Assembly: GCA_039621445.1 (NCBI GenBank)
Contig: CP154956.1
Location: forward strand, 94,244,406 to 94,308,405
From: Euglena gracilis
Lineage: Eukaryota > Euglenida > Euglenophyceae > Euglenales
Reading direction: 5' to 3'
DNA: 64,000 bases
Numbering within the stretch: position 1 is the stretch's first letter; every line of letters begins with the position of its first letter. Below the pieces are notes generated by a model. It saw only the letters and a list, made by a program, of their open reading frames with translations. It had not been told where the DNA came from and did no database searches. Shown in pieces: positions 9,240-17,469 of this stretch. Both the position numbers and the translations under genes were made by a program.

Positions 9240-11008
9240 CTGTACGACCGCCTTAGCCGTGCGACTTGCTCCATGGCAGCTCCGGTGTGGAGGAGTGCCT
9301 TCCCCACCAGGCGGCGGAGGGTTTCCCCTACGGCGATTGGCCTGACGCCGTCGTCTTTCTTCCTCAGGGGTGTCAGGTTAGCGGAGCACCAGCTGGGGGC
9401 GTGTTCCGGGGGCAGGTTGCCCTCCACCCAAGCAGCGGCCAGCTGGGCCAGTGCCGTCAGAAGGCGTGCGCCATGGCCAGGGCGGCGCACAGCGTCCTGC
9501 AAGTGGCAGGGGCGCAGACCGGAGGGGCCTGGGGACGACGTGCGCGGGAAGCGGAGGATTGCTTCGCGCAGGAGTTCTTCCCACCGAATGCGTTGACCAT
9601 CCGGGAAAGGCGGCAGCTTCCCGCGAAGGTTGTTGGGGTTGACTGGCCGGCCGGCTGGGTGCAAGTCCTGCAATTTGGCCCACACCGCGGGGTCACTGGA
9701 GCGATGTGTCCCCTCCGATAGTAAGACCTGCAGGGCCTTGGCCGGGGCGCCTTCCCCAACCAGAGTGCGCGCGCGTCTGAGCACTGCTGCAGGCACTGTC
9801 GAGGGTTCGACGCGTGCTTTTTTGGCGGTGCATGTCTCGACTGACGAGGCAGGCAGGGTTGTGGCCGTTCGAAGGTCTGTCATCAGAGTCAGGTATTGGC
9901 CCTGTCTGAAGAGCTGTATGCGCCTGGTGATGGCTGTGGAGACGTCTTCTGCTGCCTCCCGGCCGCTGCTGGGGACAGTCCGCAGTACCAGCTTGGGGAA
10001 GGCCATGACTGCGAACAGACTGTCATCGTTTGGTTTGGACACATACTCAGTGATGACATCGGCCAATGTTTCCGTCACGTCGCGTTGGTTGGCGGCCGGG
10101 ACGTGGAGGACTGTGTTGGCTCGGCAAAGGAGGACATCCTGCAAATCAGCCGGCCGCGGTGGGATAATGATGCGCGGGGCGTTCAGCTGTCGGAGGTCCG
10201 AGGTGTTGCCGTTGCGGTCAACGACCATAGCCGCACGGACGTCGTCCCCGGGGTGTGCCAAGTCCGGGACAGCCTCAGGAGGCGGGGCTCTTCTGGGGCT
10301 GGGTGGTGCTGCATTGCATTTTCTGCTGACGGTGGGCGCCTGTCGATCAGCCGAGGGTCCAGGGTTGCTCTCGACGTCGCCACATGTCATAAGACTGCCT
10401 CGACCCGACCAGGCGGATTCTTGTGTGATGCGCAGGGGGTCCGGGGGTGAGGGACGGGTGTAGCGTGACGCATAGAAGGCTGGAGGTCCGGGGTGGAGGT
10501 GGATGTCGCCGCACGTCAGCAGACTTCCCCTTCCTGCCAAGGCGTTACAGACGGAGCAGCGGCGGGACTGCAAGAGGGAGTTACGGCAGCGCGGTGTCTC
10601 ATGAGTGATGCGGATTGTCGGTTGACGCATGACCGGCCACATGTTGTCGGCTTTGGGCTGGAGGCTGCAACGCTCCCACGGCCAGTGGGATCCCCTGCAG
10701 AGGGGGCAGGAATCCTCAGGCAGAAATCGAGGGTCCCAGAGGCCATCACCCCAGAGGACGAAGCTCCGGTTGCTGAAAAGAAGCTCGTATGGACGCTCGG
10801 GGGCGGAGACGTCATGAACCCATTCACTCATGGGGGGCAAGTCGTGGGAGGAGAGGGACGGGACTTTGCGGTGGGGGGGGTGGCTGCACGGGGGGATGTA
10901 GGTGCTGCTGCCCTTCAGCCATTCGCGGGGAAGTGGGAGGGGGTGGCTCGAAGTTGAGGTAGAAGCACCAGGTCCGCCATCGGGGGTGGGGTAGGAGCGC
11001 GGTGCCAC
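9230..11008 (-). CDS. Retroelement middle frame: zinc finger, two 2A-like motifs, RT N-terminus
   Basis: A 592-residue frame. The first ~28 residues overlap ORF1 and repeat its bases in another frame, so the real sequence probably enters by a +1 shift near the CCCCCACC stretch at about 10944. Cys/His clusters occur at 101-114 (CPLC-x2-SHWPWERC) and 141-154. Then come GRGSLLTCGDIHLHPGP (159-175) and, 43 residues on, GRGSLMTCGDVESNPGP (202-218); the second satisfies the D-x-E-x-N-P-G-P 2A consensus. After a linker, RT motifs 0-2 are visible: SSPGPSGLRP (491-500), LTPLRKKDDGVRPIAVGE (545-562) and LRRLVGKALL. The frame ends at residue 592 just before motif A, which lies in ORF3 (-1). The GxGxxxGAE-type stretch expected between motif 2 and A is not visible. 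Confidence 0.8.
   Translation of the reverse strand: MAPRSYPTPDGGPGASTSTSSHPLPLPREWLKGSSTYIPPCSHPPHRKVPSLSSHDLPPMSEWVHDVSAPERPYELLFSNRSFVLWGDGLWDPRFLPEDSCPLCRGSHWPWERCSLQPKADNMWPVMRQPTIRITHETPRCRNSLLQSRRCSVCNALAGRGSLLTCGDIHLHPGPPAFYASRYTRPSPPDPLRITQESAWSGRGSLMTCGDVESNPGPSADRQAPTVSRKCNAAPPSPRRAPPPEAVPDLAHPGDDVRAAMVVDRNGNTSDLRQLNAPRIIIPPRPADLQDVLLCRANTVLHVPAANQRDVTETLADVITEYVSKPNDDSLFAVMAFPKLVLRTVPSSGREAAEDVSTAITRRIQLFRQGQYLTLMTDLRTATTLPASSVETCTAKKARVEPSTVPAAVLRRARTLVGEGAPAKALQVLLSEGTHRSSDPAVWAKLQDLHPAGRPVNPNNLRGKLPPFPDGQRIRWEELLREAILRFPRTSSPGPSGLRPCHLQDAVRRPGHGARLLTALAQLAAAWVEGNLPPEHAPSWCSANLTPLRKKDDGVRPIAVGETLRRLVGKALLHTGAAMEQVARLRRSYRWT
10355..10381 (-). other. 2A-like ribosome-skipping motif D (best match)
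   Basis: Encodes GDVESNPGP after GRGSLMTC, an all-consensus 2A motif. It would separate the N-terminal zinc-finger part from the RT-endonuclease polyprotein. Confidence 0.85.
10484..10510 (-). other. Degenerate 2A-like motif C
   Basis: Encodes GDIHLHPGP after GRGSLLTC. The lead-in is excellent, but E and N of the consensus are H and H. It follows a CSVC cluster, as motif B also follows a Cys-rich segment. Confidence 0.55.
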
Positions 11009-12533
11009 GAACGCGGAAGAGGGGCGCCTTCGGTAGCTGCGTGGAGCGCAGGGCCGCCGCCTGCAGTTCGGGCAGAGCAGGAGACCAGTCCGGGGCGACG
11101 ATCACGGCGTGGATGCCATGCCGAAGGCCGTGACGAAGGAGCTGTGGCAAGACACGCAAAGGTGGGTTCATCCACAACGCCTCCGGGCGACTCCAAGACT
11201 GGCTGAAGGCGTCCACGCCCTCGTCCCAGAAGGTAGCGAATTGGCTGTTGTGCCTGTCGGCAAAGGCGTCCACCACCGGCCATTTGGCGGGCGCAACACC
11301 CAGTTCACGAAGGGACCATGATACCCAGCAGGGGTCGAGCATGTAATCCGTGAGGGAGGAGGAGGGCCCCGGCAGTGGGTTGATGTCGCCATCCGTGAGG
11401 ATGGCGTCCCCCCGGCCGGTGGGGGGGTGCGCGGTTCCCAGGTCTTCGCGATCCGGCTCGGTGTCGAGGAGGAAGGGGCAGATGGCCTCGTGTTGTAGGC
11501 ACCAGCCGGCGCATCGGGTTGTAGCCTGCGTACTGCAGAGTGTGCAGCGTACCTGGTACCACTGAGCAGTCAGCAGGTGACCAGGGCTGCCTGACAGCCC
11601 AGGCGGTGGGGCGTCTGCCTCCCGTACATGGAAGAGGTCCGCCAACCGATGGCGTTGTAGGACGTCCCAGAGGTCCGCGCTGTCAGGCCCGGGGAGGCCC
11701 CGGAGGCCTGGAGCGGGACCAGGACCAGGGTTTGCCTCGATGTCACCACATGATAGCAGGTCTGAGCCCCTCCCGCGCTTGTCACGCCCCTTCACCGGGG
11801 GATGTTGACTGGTCCGCCACTGTCTGGGGGGAGAACGTCGGCGTGTGTTGAACGGGGGCGGCGTGGCACAAGACAAATACTCGTCACGCTTGGGGACGGC
11901 CTGTGGCCGTGGTCCGTTCTGGTGGTTGTACAGGGTCTCCACGTCCCCCCACGAGCAGCGGAGGCGGCAGACCTTGTGCAGCCACCGTGGTGGGAGGTCT
12001 GCCACCGGCGCCCATGCCATTGCGCACATCAGTGGCGCGTGTGGCGTGATGCGGTTCTTGGGGCCGATCCGTGGCCGCGGTGGGGAGATGCAGCGCGGTC
12101 CCCGGCGGATGGGTGGCTCCCACTGCAGGCCCTCCTCGCGGAGGTGCCACGGGCACTGCCCATGGAGGGCCTGTGCGATGCGGATGATTCCCTTCTTCGT
12201 CGGGGGTCCCTGAGGCAGGGGTGCCGCGATTGGCACGTGGGGCAGGGGTGGGGCCCGCAGGTTCCGGCCGCGCTCGAGGTCGAGGCCACGTCCCCTGCTT
12301 TCCCACCCCGCCAGTACTTCCCGGAGTCGCCGGGCCAGGGTTTCGGGGAAAAACTCCCCCCCAGCCTCGGCGCGTGCCCGGCGCTTCGCCAGGAATTCTG
12401 CCCGAAGCGAGATCCACCCGGGAGCGATTGGGTCGGGCACGCCGTCCGCAGGTGTGGGGGGCGGGTGTGGGACAACCCCCAGCCAGGCATCGGGGGGCTC
12501 CAGGACCCAGCCCCCTTCCATTGACCCAGACAT
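10824..12533 (-). CDS. Retroelement 5' frame: 2A-like motifs, Cys-rich segment, RNase H-like or methylase-like domain
   Basis: A 569-residue frame starting MSGSMEGGW; the true start could lie further 5'. Residues 1-255 are Pro/Arg-rich and unassigned. GRGSDLLSCGDIEANPGP (254-271) is a good 2A-like motif. A Cys/His-rich segment follows (CTLCSTQATTRCAGWC at 330-345, then H348, C352), then a degenerate 2A-like GRGDAILTDGDINPLPGP (373-390). Residues 418-525 hold WPVVDAFADRHNSQ, WMNPPLRVLPQLL and VIVAPDW, resembling the RNase H-like tail of DIRS/Gypsy-type elements; NPP also occurs in phage-type adenine methylases, so both remain possible. The C-terminal PPPP-rich tail (from 529) is probably out of frame, since ORF2 continues the element. 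Confidence 0.7.
   Translation of the reverse strand: MSGSMEGGWVLEPPDAWLGVVPHPPPTPADGVPDPIAPGWISLRAEFLAKRRARAEAGGEFFPETLARRLREVLAGWESRGRGLDLERGRNLRAPPLPHVPIAAPLPQGPPTKKGIIRIAQALHGQCPWHLREEGLQWEPPIRRGPRCISPPRPRIGPKNRITPHAPLMCAMAWAPVADLPPRWLHKVCRLRCSWGDVETLYNHQNGPRPQAVPKRDEYLSCATPPPFNTRRRSPPRQWRTSQHPPVKGRDKRGRGSDLLSCGDIEANPGPGPAPGLRGLPGPDSADLWDVLQRHRLADLFHVREADAPPPGLSGSPGHLLTAQWYQVRCTLCSTQATTRCAGWCLQHEAICPFLLDTEPDREDLGTAHPPTGRGDAILTDGDINPLPGPSSSLTDYMLDPCWVSWSLRELGVAPAKWPVVDAFADRHNSQFATFWDEGVDAFSQSWSRPEALWMNPPLRVLPQLLRHGLRHGIHAVIVAPDWSPALPELQAAALRSTQLPKAPLFRVRGTALLPHPRWRTWCFYLNFEPPPPTSPRMAEGQQHLHPPVQPPPPPQSPVPLLPRLAPHE
11364..11390 (-). other. Degenerate 2A-like motif B
   Basis: Encodes GDINPLPGP after GRGDAILTD. 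The lead-in and the terminal PGP match the other copies, but E and N of the consensus are replaced by N and L, so skipping is probably weak or lost. Confidence 0.5.
11721..11747 (-). other. 2A-like ribosome-skipping motif A
   Basis: Encodes GDIEANPGP, with the lead-in RGSDLLSC. It matches the D-[VI]-E-x-N-P-G-P 2A consensus, at which the ribosome fails to form the Gly-Pro bond and restarts at Pro. Expected to release an upstream product of about 270 residues. Confidence 0.75.
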
Positions 12534-12854
12534 CTCCCATTGGGACCCGTCCCAGTAATGGGGCGGTCTCAGGGGGGGTCCTGGAAGATCCGGCAGGGCG
12601 GCGCCACGTTCCAGACTTCCTCCTCTCCGGCGCCCCCGGGGGGCTCGGCAGGAAGGTCCCTTTCTTGGGGCACCCCATCGTGCTGGGGGGGCCCTCTCCC
12701 CAATGTTCGCAGTTCCCCCCCGGGGGCCGGTCTCCAGATCCGGTAATCCCCTTTGCCGTGACCTGCCTCTGTGGGGCCCGGTGCTTCCAGACCGGGCCCC
12801 CCCCTGTTAGTAGGTGAGGGGGCCCTTGGTTCAAGCAGGTGGGCTGGGGAGGGG
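12534..12854. other. GC-rich spacer 5' of the retroelement frames
   Basis: No domain is visible. On the minus strand the frame after the last 31-residue repeat stays open through here (Pro/Gly-rich, with GITGSGDRPPGG), so this may be the 3' part of the upstream frame or the element's 5' untranslated region. Confidence 0.35.
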
Positions 12855-13290
12855 GGCTGTGGTGCCAAAGCCGTGCGGTTGCAAACCCCTTTCCTGGGGC
12901 CTGTGCGGGGGGGCGCTCCATCCCCGGTTTGTTCACCCCAGGGGGGGGGGCTGTGGTTCCCAGGCTTTATAATCCCAAACCCCTTCCCCGTGGCCTTCGG
13001 GGGGGGGGGCGTTCCTTCCCAGTTTGTTCACACCAGGGGGGGGGGGGGCTGCAGTTCCCCGGCCTTGTAGTCCCAAGCCTCTTCCACAGGGCTTGCGGGG
13101 GGGGGGGGGGCATCCCCGGTTTGCTCACCCCAGGGGGGGGGCTGTGATTCCCAAGCGTTGTAATCCCAAACCTCTTCCACGGGGCCTGCTGGGGGGGGGC
13201 GTTTCATCCCCACTCTGCTCTTCCCAGGGGGGGAAATGTAGATCCCAGGCCTTGCAATCCCAAACCCCTTCCCCAGGGCCTGGGGATAGC
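12855..13290 (-). repeat. Five-unit, ~91-bp coding-type minisatellite
   Basis: Five tandem copies of about 91 bp. Each has a long C/G run, a TGGTTCCCAGGC-like segment, AATCCCAAACCCCTTCC and a second C/G run. On the minus strand four units translate to a 31-residue repeat with consensus P-x-E-x-V-W-D-Y-x-A-W-E-x-x-P-P-P-W-x-E-Q-x-G-D, but in different frames because the C/G runs vary in length. The repeat begins inside the frame at 13125-14459. Confidence 0.8.
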
Positions 13291-14459
13291 AAAGGGGGGG
13301 ACTGAGTTGGGCACTGCAGGGGGCAAAAACGATACTGTTGCAGCAGAGAAAGCAGTTGGGGAACGGGCATTACCACAGAAACTGGTTGAACTTGGCTCTG
13401 GGCAGGGATGTGCTGCAGGTGTGATGGCAGCTGGGCCAGCTGTGGATGTGCTTGCATAAATTGATGACCTTGTAGAAGTTGATGTGGTGGCCAGCTGAGG
13501 TGTAGCTGCTGGGGCTGCTCCAAGATTGGAGGCTGCTGCTGTAGCATCACACCCACAGATGAAGATGGGTGTCCCAGCAGCTGATGGACATGTGTCTGCA
13601 TTGCAGATGATGAAGGCTGTGGTATTTGGTGGCCTGGCAGGAGGAGGTGCTGTAACAGGTTGTGCTGCAGATGTTGGGCTTGGGGATGCTGCTGCCCTGT
13701 CATGCCCACAGATGGTGGGTGCTCTTGTGTGTGCTGCCGGTGTGTCTGATGTCTTGAGGAAGAGGACTTGTGCTCCTGGGCCTGGTAGGGGGATGGCGGG
13801 TCTGAAGATGATGATGATGCTGTTGAAGAGGTCGAGGTACTGCCAGAGGTGCCAGAGGATGTGCTGGGTGATCTCTGTCTTCTCCTTTTCTTGACCTCAT
13901 CTCTTCGCCTCCTGGGGAATGCTGTTGATGATGTTGCAGCTCTGGGATCCATGCGGGGCTGGGACTCCCGCCATCTGGGGCTGCAGGGTTCCTGCTGCCT
14001 GCGTCCTGCTGCCTGGGTCCTTCTGCTGCTGCGGGGCTGTCTCTCCCGCTGCCTTGGACTGGGTTTGGGGCTGCAGGGCTGGTCCTCCTGCTGCCAGGGC
14101 TCTCCATGTCTGGGGCTGTAGCGGGGCTGATACTCCCGCTGTTCCCGTCTGTCGCCACCGCTGCGGGGCTGGTACTCCCGCTGTTCGTAGTGGTCGCAGT
14201 GCTCTTGATAGCGCTGCTCGATGTCCAGCTTCCTTCTCTTTCTGGATTGTTGCCTCATGGCTTGCCTCTGTGCCTTGTCTTTGTAGCGATCGCCGTAACG
14301 TTGCCGAAGCGCATCTTCCCAGGCCTCATCAGAAGCATAATGTCTTGAATTTCCAGATGACTGCTCTTCATGTCTGGACCGCCTCCTCACTTCATGGTAT
14401 TTCTGCCCTTCATTCATCGTCAGTTTCAAGTGTGGCACACCTCGTATCTTGAACCCCAC
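13125..14459 (-). CDS. Low-complexity Arg/Ser- and Gln/His-rich protein
   Basis: A 444-residue frame from an ATG at 14459. Residues 1-100 are charged and helical in character (NEGQKYHEVRRRSRHEEQ, EAWEDALRQRYGDRYKDKAQ). Residues 90-185 hold repeats of the type REYQPR, RQRERQPRSS and PRWRESQPR. A basic RRRRDEVKKRRRQRS leads into a Ser/Thr tract (200-225), and residues 235-390 are Gln/His/Leu/Pro-rich. The C-terminus enters the 31-residue repeat at 13290 and is then thrown out of frame by a C run, so the stop at 13125 is probably not original. The make-up suggests a disordered RNA-binding or splicing-type protein. It could be a host gene or an extra 5' frame of the retroelement downstream on the same strand; I cannot decide. 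Confidence 0.5.
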   Translation of the reverse strand: MGFKIRGVPHLKLTMNEGQKYHEVRRRSRHEEQSSGNSRHYASDEAWEDALRQRYGDRYKDKAQRQAMRQQSRKRRKLDIEQRYQEHCDHYEQREYQPRSGGDRREQREYQPRYSPRHGEPWQQEDQPCSPKPSPRQRERQPRSSRRTQAAGRRQQEPCSPRWRESQPRMDPRAATSSTAFPRRRRDEVKKRRRQRSPSTSSGTSGSTSTSSTASSSSSDPPSPYQAQEHKSSSSRHQTHRQHTQEHPPSVGMTGQQHPQAQHLQHNLLQHLLLPGHQIPQPSSSAMQTHVHQLLGHPSSSVGVMLQQQPPILEQPQQLHLSWPPHQLLQGHQFMQAHPQLAQLPSHLQHIPAQSQVQPVSVVMPVPQLLSLLQQYRFCPLQCPTQSPPLLSPGPGEGVWDCKAWDLHFPPWEEQSGDETPPPSRPRGRGLGLQRLGITAPPLG

Positions 14460-16780
14460 CAGGGGCCTTCACTTGTCAGACATGTGATATGTCGAAAAAA
14501 AATAGACACTCAGAAAGCGGCCTCGCGCTAAACGCGAAATTTGTTAAGATTTTCGTAGCACCTTCTCCAGGTGGCTACCCGTGAATCACCATCAGGTGGA
14601 TGATTCCATTGATGTGCATTTATTGCACGCAACAAGGTTGATCTGCCCTATTTTATTGTTTTGTTCACTCGCCACCCAACGGCAAACCTCCCTCGTCAGC
14701 CTTTTCTTGGTTTTTTTTTGTTTTTGGGTTTCTGTCCGGCGGTCACCTTGCCAGCTGCACCTCCCCCGGTGCACTGAGGGTGGCTAACCGCTCAGCGGAT
14801 GCCTTGAGGTGGCGTATGACCCTCTGGCTTTTTCCTTTTTTTTTCTCTTTTGTTTTCTTTTCTTTTCTCAGCCTTTCCTTTTCTTGCACCATGGGAGGTC
14901 AAACAAGCCAAAGCAAGAGACCCCTTGATTGAATAATTTGAAAACACCCAAGATGATTGGTGGATTTGTGATATTTGACAATTCAGGAAGATGTTACAAA
15001 GCATAAATCTTTCTTCATTCATTTCATTCATCTTTTTCCTTCCCCACTCATTTAAACAAATGGAGTTGGGGTTGTGCCTGAAAAATTGAAAAATATATTT
15101 TTTATTTTTCAAACTTGAAAAATATCATATCATTTCCCTTTGCATACATGTTGACAGCTGACAGAAGGGACATGTGGGTTGGCTCCCCACGTGAATTTTT
15201 TTTGAAAAAAAGTCTAATTCACTCACCACATTCATTCTGTTTTTTTTTGCATTTCTCACATTAAAACTCAACTTTTCATTTATCTTTTGGGTGTTGGACG
15301 TCGCCACCGTCTCACCACTCTTCAGTCCGGAACTCGTGGATCAAGGGGGCGAATCTTCCTTTTTCCAATTTGGGCTGTTGTCTCCACTGCCGTCTTGCCT
15401 TCGGCAACAGGAAACATGTATCTTGACTTGCTTCTAAAATTCAAATTTTAGAAAGCACACCATTTCTGTTTACAAATTGGCTCTTTTGGGGGAAGCTTTT
15501 TGGAAAAGTGCATTGCCGTCCAGCTTCCCTTTGGGCGGCAACGGATTTTTTTGTTCCATACAAAATGGCTCAGAAGGGGCGGGTTTTGGGAGGCAACCTC
15601 ATTACCATCTCTTTTTTTTTCATTCTGCACTTTTTTTGACATCCCAAAACACAAAAGGCATCGCCGTCTCTTACCGCCCGTTGGGCGCCCAAAAGCTTCC
15701 AAAATTGTGATGGATTTGTGCCATGATGTCAAAATTGCCACATTTTTTTCCATCACATCTACTGCCTTTTTTTTTTAAAAAAGGCGCCACTGTCTCGGCG
15801 CCCTTTGGGCGACGGGAAAAAAAACAATGGTTATATTTAGCCTTGTCAAGGATCTCGCCCGCTCAAGAAAAAATTGTATCACCACTGCCCCCCCTATGAC
15901 CTCGTGTAAGGCTTGAGACCCTACGCCTAATACAAAGCCCGAATATGACAGAAGTTCTTCAATTATGTAAGACAAAACGGCCATTTTTGGCCAGTTTTGG
16001 CACTTCTCGCCGGTCACTTGAAATATTTTTCCATTATCCCAGTAGAACCTCGGGGAGTCTGCTAGTATTTCCAAGGCCAAATTTGGAATGGCCGCGGGTC
16101 TTTGTTGGTGTATCATTTCATTGGAGTACTGAAGAAAAATTACGATTTTGAACCGAAATTTGGCCGACACCAAGGCACTTTAGAAGCTTGGCAACCCCCA
16201 CCCAAATTCATTTCCCAAAGGCATATGTGGACACCAGGATTTCCTTTACGGCTCAAGAGTGAGGAACGAGGATCACCTTCCTAAATTGGGAACAGCGCCT
16301 TCATATTTTTCAAAATAATTTTCCCTCCCCTGGTCTCTAGCAGACCATTGCTTAACACTTGTCCCAAAAGTGGCTGGTGCGGCACCGAAGGTTTTTGGCA
16401 AATGTTCAATGCCTCCTATATCTCTGGAAAGTGACCTCCCTCCCCCCCCTGGGGTCGCTAATCAATGGTATGGTCTCTAGTCCAGAGATTGTGTTCATTT
16501 TTTTTCATGAGATTTTGACAGAATGCCAAAGCTTGATGACAACACTCCACCCAGGGGTTGCTCAAGAACATTGATAAGAAGGACGGCGTGGACAATTACA
16601 TCACGAAGTGTGTTGCGCTGTAACCCCCACGCACGGAGGTCCAACAGGGGGGGGGGGCATGGTTAATTTAATACAGTCCCAAAAAAATCTGGTGGTCTGG
16701 CACAATGACATAGACTGGGGCAGGGTTGGATAGAGGTAGAGGGATAGAGATCAGGCTTTTGCTTAGTCGGGTGCCGACCT
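14460..16780. other. No gene recognised; AT-rich DNA with T tracts
   Basis: Open frames are short and domain-free. There are T-rich tracts at 14710-14730 and 14830-14870, and several diverged GCCGTCT-x-CGCCC-x-TTGGGCG units between 15390 and 15820. The minus frame at 15775-16173 (132 codons) is the longest but has no recognisable feature. Confidence 0.45.
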
Positions 16781-16783
16781 CAC

Positions 16784-17018
16784 GGGGAGGGGGGGGTGGG
16801 TGCTAGGGGCAGGCACCCCATAGCACCCGATCCGACCCCCCCCCCGGGGGGGGGGGGTAGCAGGCACCCCCCTCCGACCCTGGCGCAGAAAACGCCGGGG
16901 ACCCAGAAAACGCCATTTTGAATGAAAATTTTTCTGGGTGCCCCTAGCAGGCACACCCCAGGGGGGGTGTGCCTGCTAGGGGCAGGCACCCTACAGCACC
17001 CACCCACCCCCCCCCCGG
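16784..17018. repeat. Hairpin-rich inverted repeat (MITE-like)
   Basis: Outer arms carry GGGTGGGTGCTAGGGGCAGG at 16795 and its inverted form ending near 17015. An inner near-perfect inverted repeat, TGCCCCTAGCAGGCACACCCC at 16939-16959, pairs with 16964-16984 around a 4-nt loop. A C11/G12 foldback lies at 16837-16858. The flanks show no clear target duplication. Confidence 0.6.
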
Positions 17019-17185
17019 TCGGTAAGCAGAAGCATGATGGAGATAGAGGTAGAGATCGAGGTCACCTCTACCTCTACTATCCCTCTATGTCTAAGAAAAT
17101 TCTTGTGGGCCAAAACTTGTGTGTGTTTCAGCGATTTAAAAACGTGTTCAGCCCGCCAAATGCCTGCCCTGAAATTCGTGGTCAT

Positions 17186-17357
17186 GAACACGTTTTCAAT
17201 GAGGGCATCTGTGGCAATGACACGTTTTCCATTAAGGCACCTGTGGTTAGGCACGTTTTCAATGAGGGCATGAGGGCAATGAGGGCTGTGGCAATGACAC
17301 GTTTTCCATTAAGGCATCTGTGGTCAGGCACGTTTTCCATTAGGGCATCTGTGGCAA
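17186..17357 (+). repeat. CACGTTTTCCATTAAGGCATC minisatellite, ~38 bp
   Basis: Four to five imperfect copies of a 35-40 bp unit containing CACGTTTTC-[AC]-AT, then AGGGCATCTGTGG and CAATGA or TCAGG. Both variants (CAATGAGGGC and CCATTAAGGC) are interspersed, as expected from unequal exchange. Confidence 0.85.
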
Positions 17358-17469
17358 CCCTGAGTAAAAAGCAAAAAACGCTGTCATGAAAAATCGGCGG
17401 GCGGTTGCGAGGCCGGGTGGTCCTCAACGAGTGAGGCGGGTCGGGGGCACTCTACAACACGACAGAAGG

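Larger units (their letters stand above)
7440..12533 (-). mobile_element. Non-LTR retroelement with RT, endonuclease and four 2A-like peptides
   Basis: Three overlapping minus-strand frames read as one element 5' to 3' from 12533 to 7440. In order they hold an unknown N-terminal region, a 2A-like motif, a Cys-rich segment, a degenerate 2A-like motif, an RNase H-like or methylase-like domain, a second Cys-rich segment, two more 2A-like motifs, RT motifs, a zinc knuckle and a PD-(D/E)xK-type endonuclease. RT followed by such an endonuclease is the plan of restriction-like-endonuclease non-LTR clades (R2, CRE, NeSL, R4, Hero, Utopia). No poly-A tail, LTR or target duplication was found, so ends are set from the frames. 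Frame changes (+1, then -1) and a probable RT gap suggest an inactive copy or homopolymer errors. Confidence 0.85.

Noticed and set aside
11884-12936. 350-codon minus-strand frame overlapping ORF1
   Set aside because: Its overlap with ORF1 is in another frame and is Pro/Arg/Gly-rich shadow; only its first part (the last 31-residue repeat) relates to a real signal, described elsewhere.
12534-13300. LTR of a retroelement upstream of ORF1
   Set aside because: No matching direct copy is found downstream of ORF3, and the RT and endonuclease are of non-LTR type; the repeats here are a local minisatellite.
15775-16173. 132-codon minus-strand frame with hydrophobic stretches
   Set aside because: No start context, domain, splice signal or compositional support; AT-rich DNA makes chance hydrophobic frames likely.
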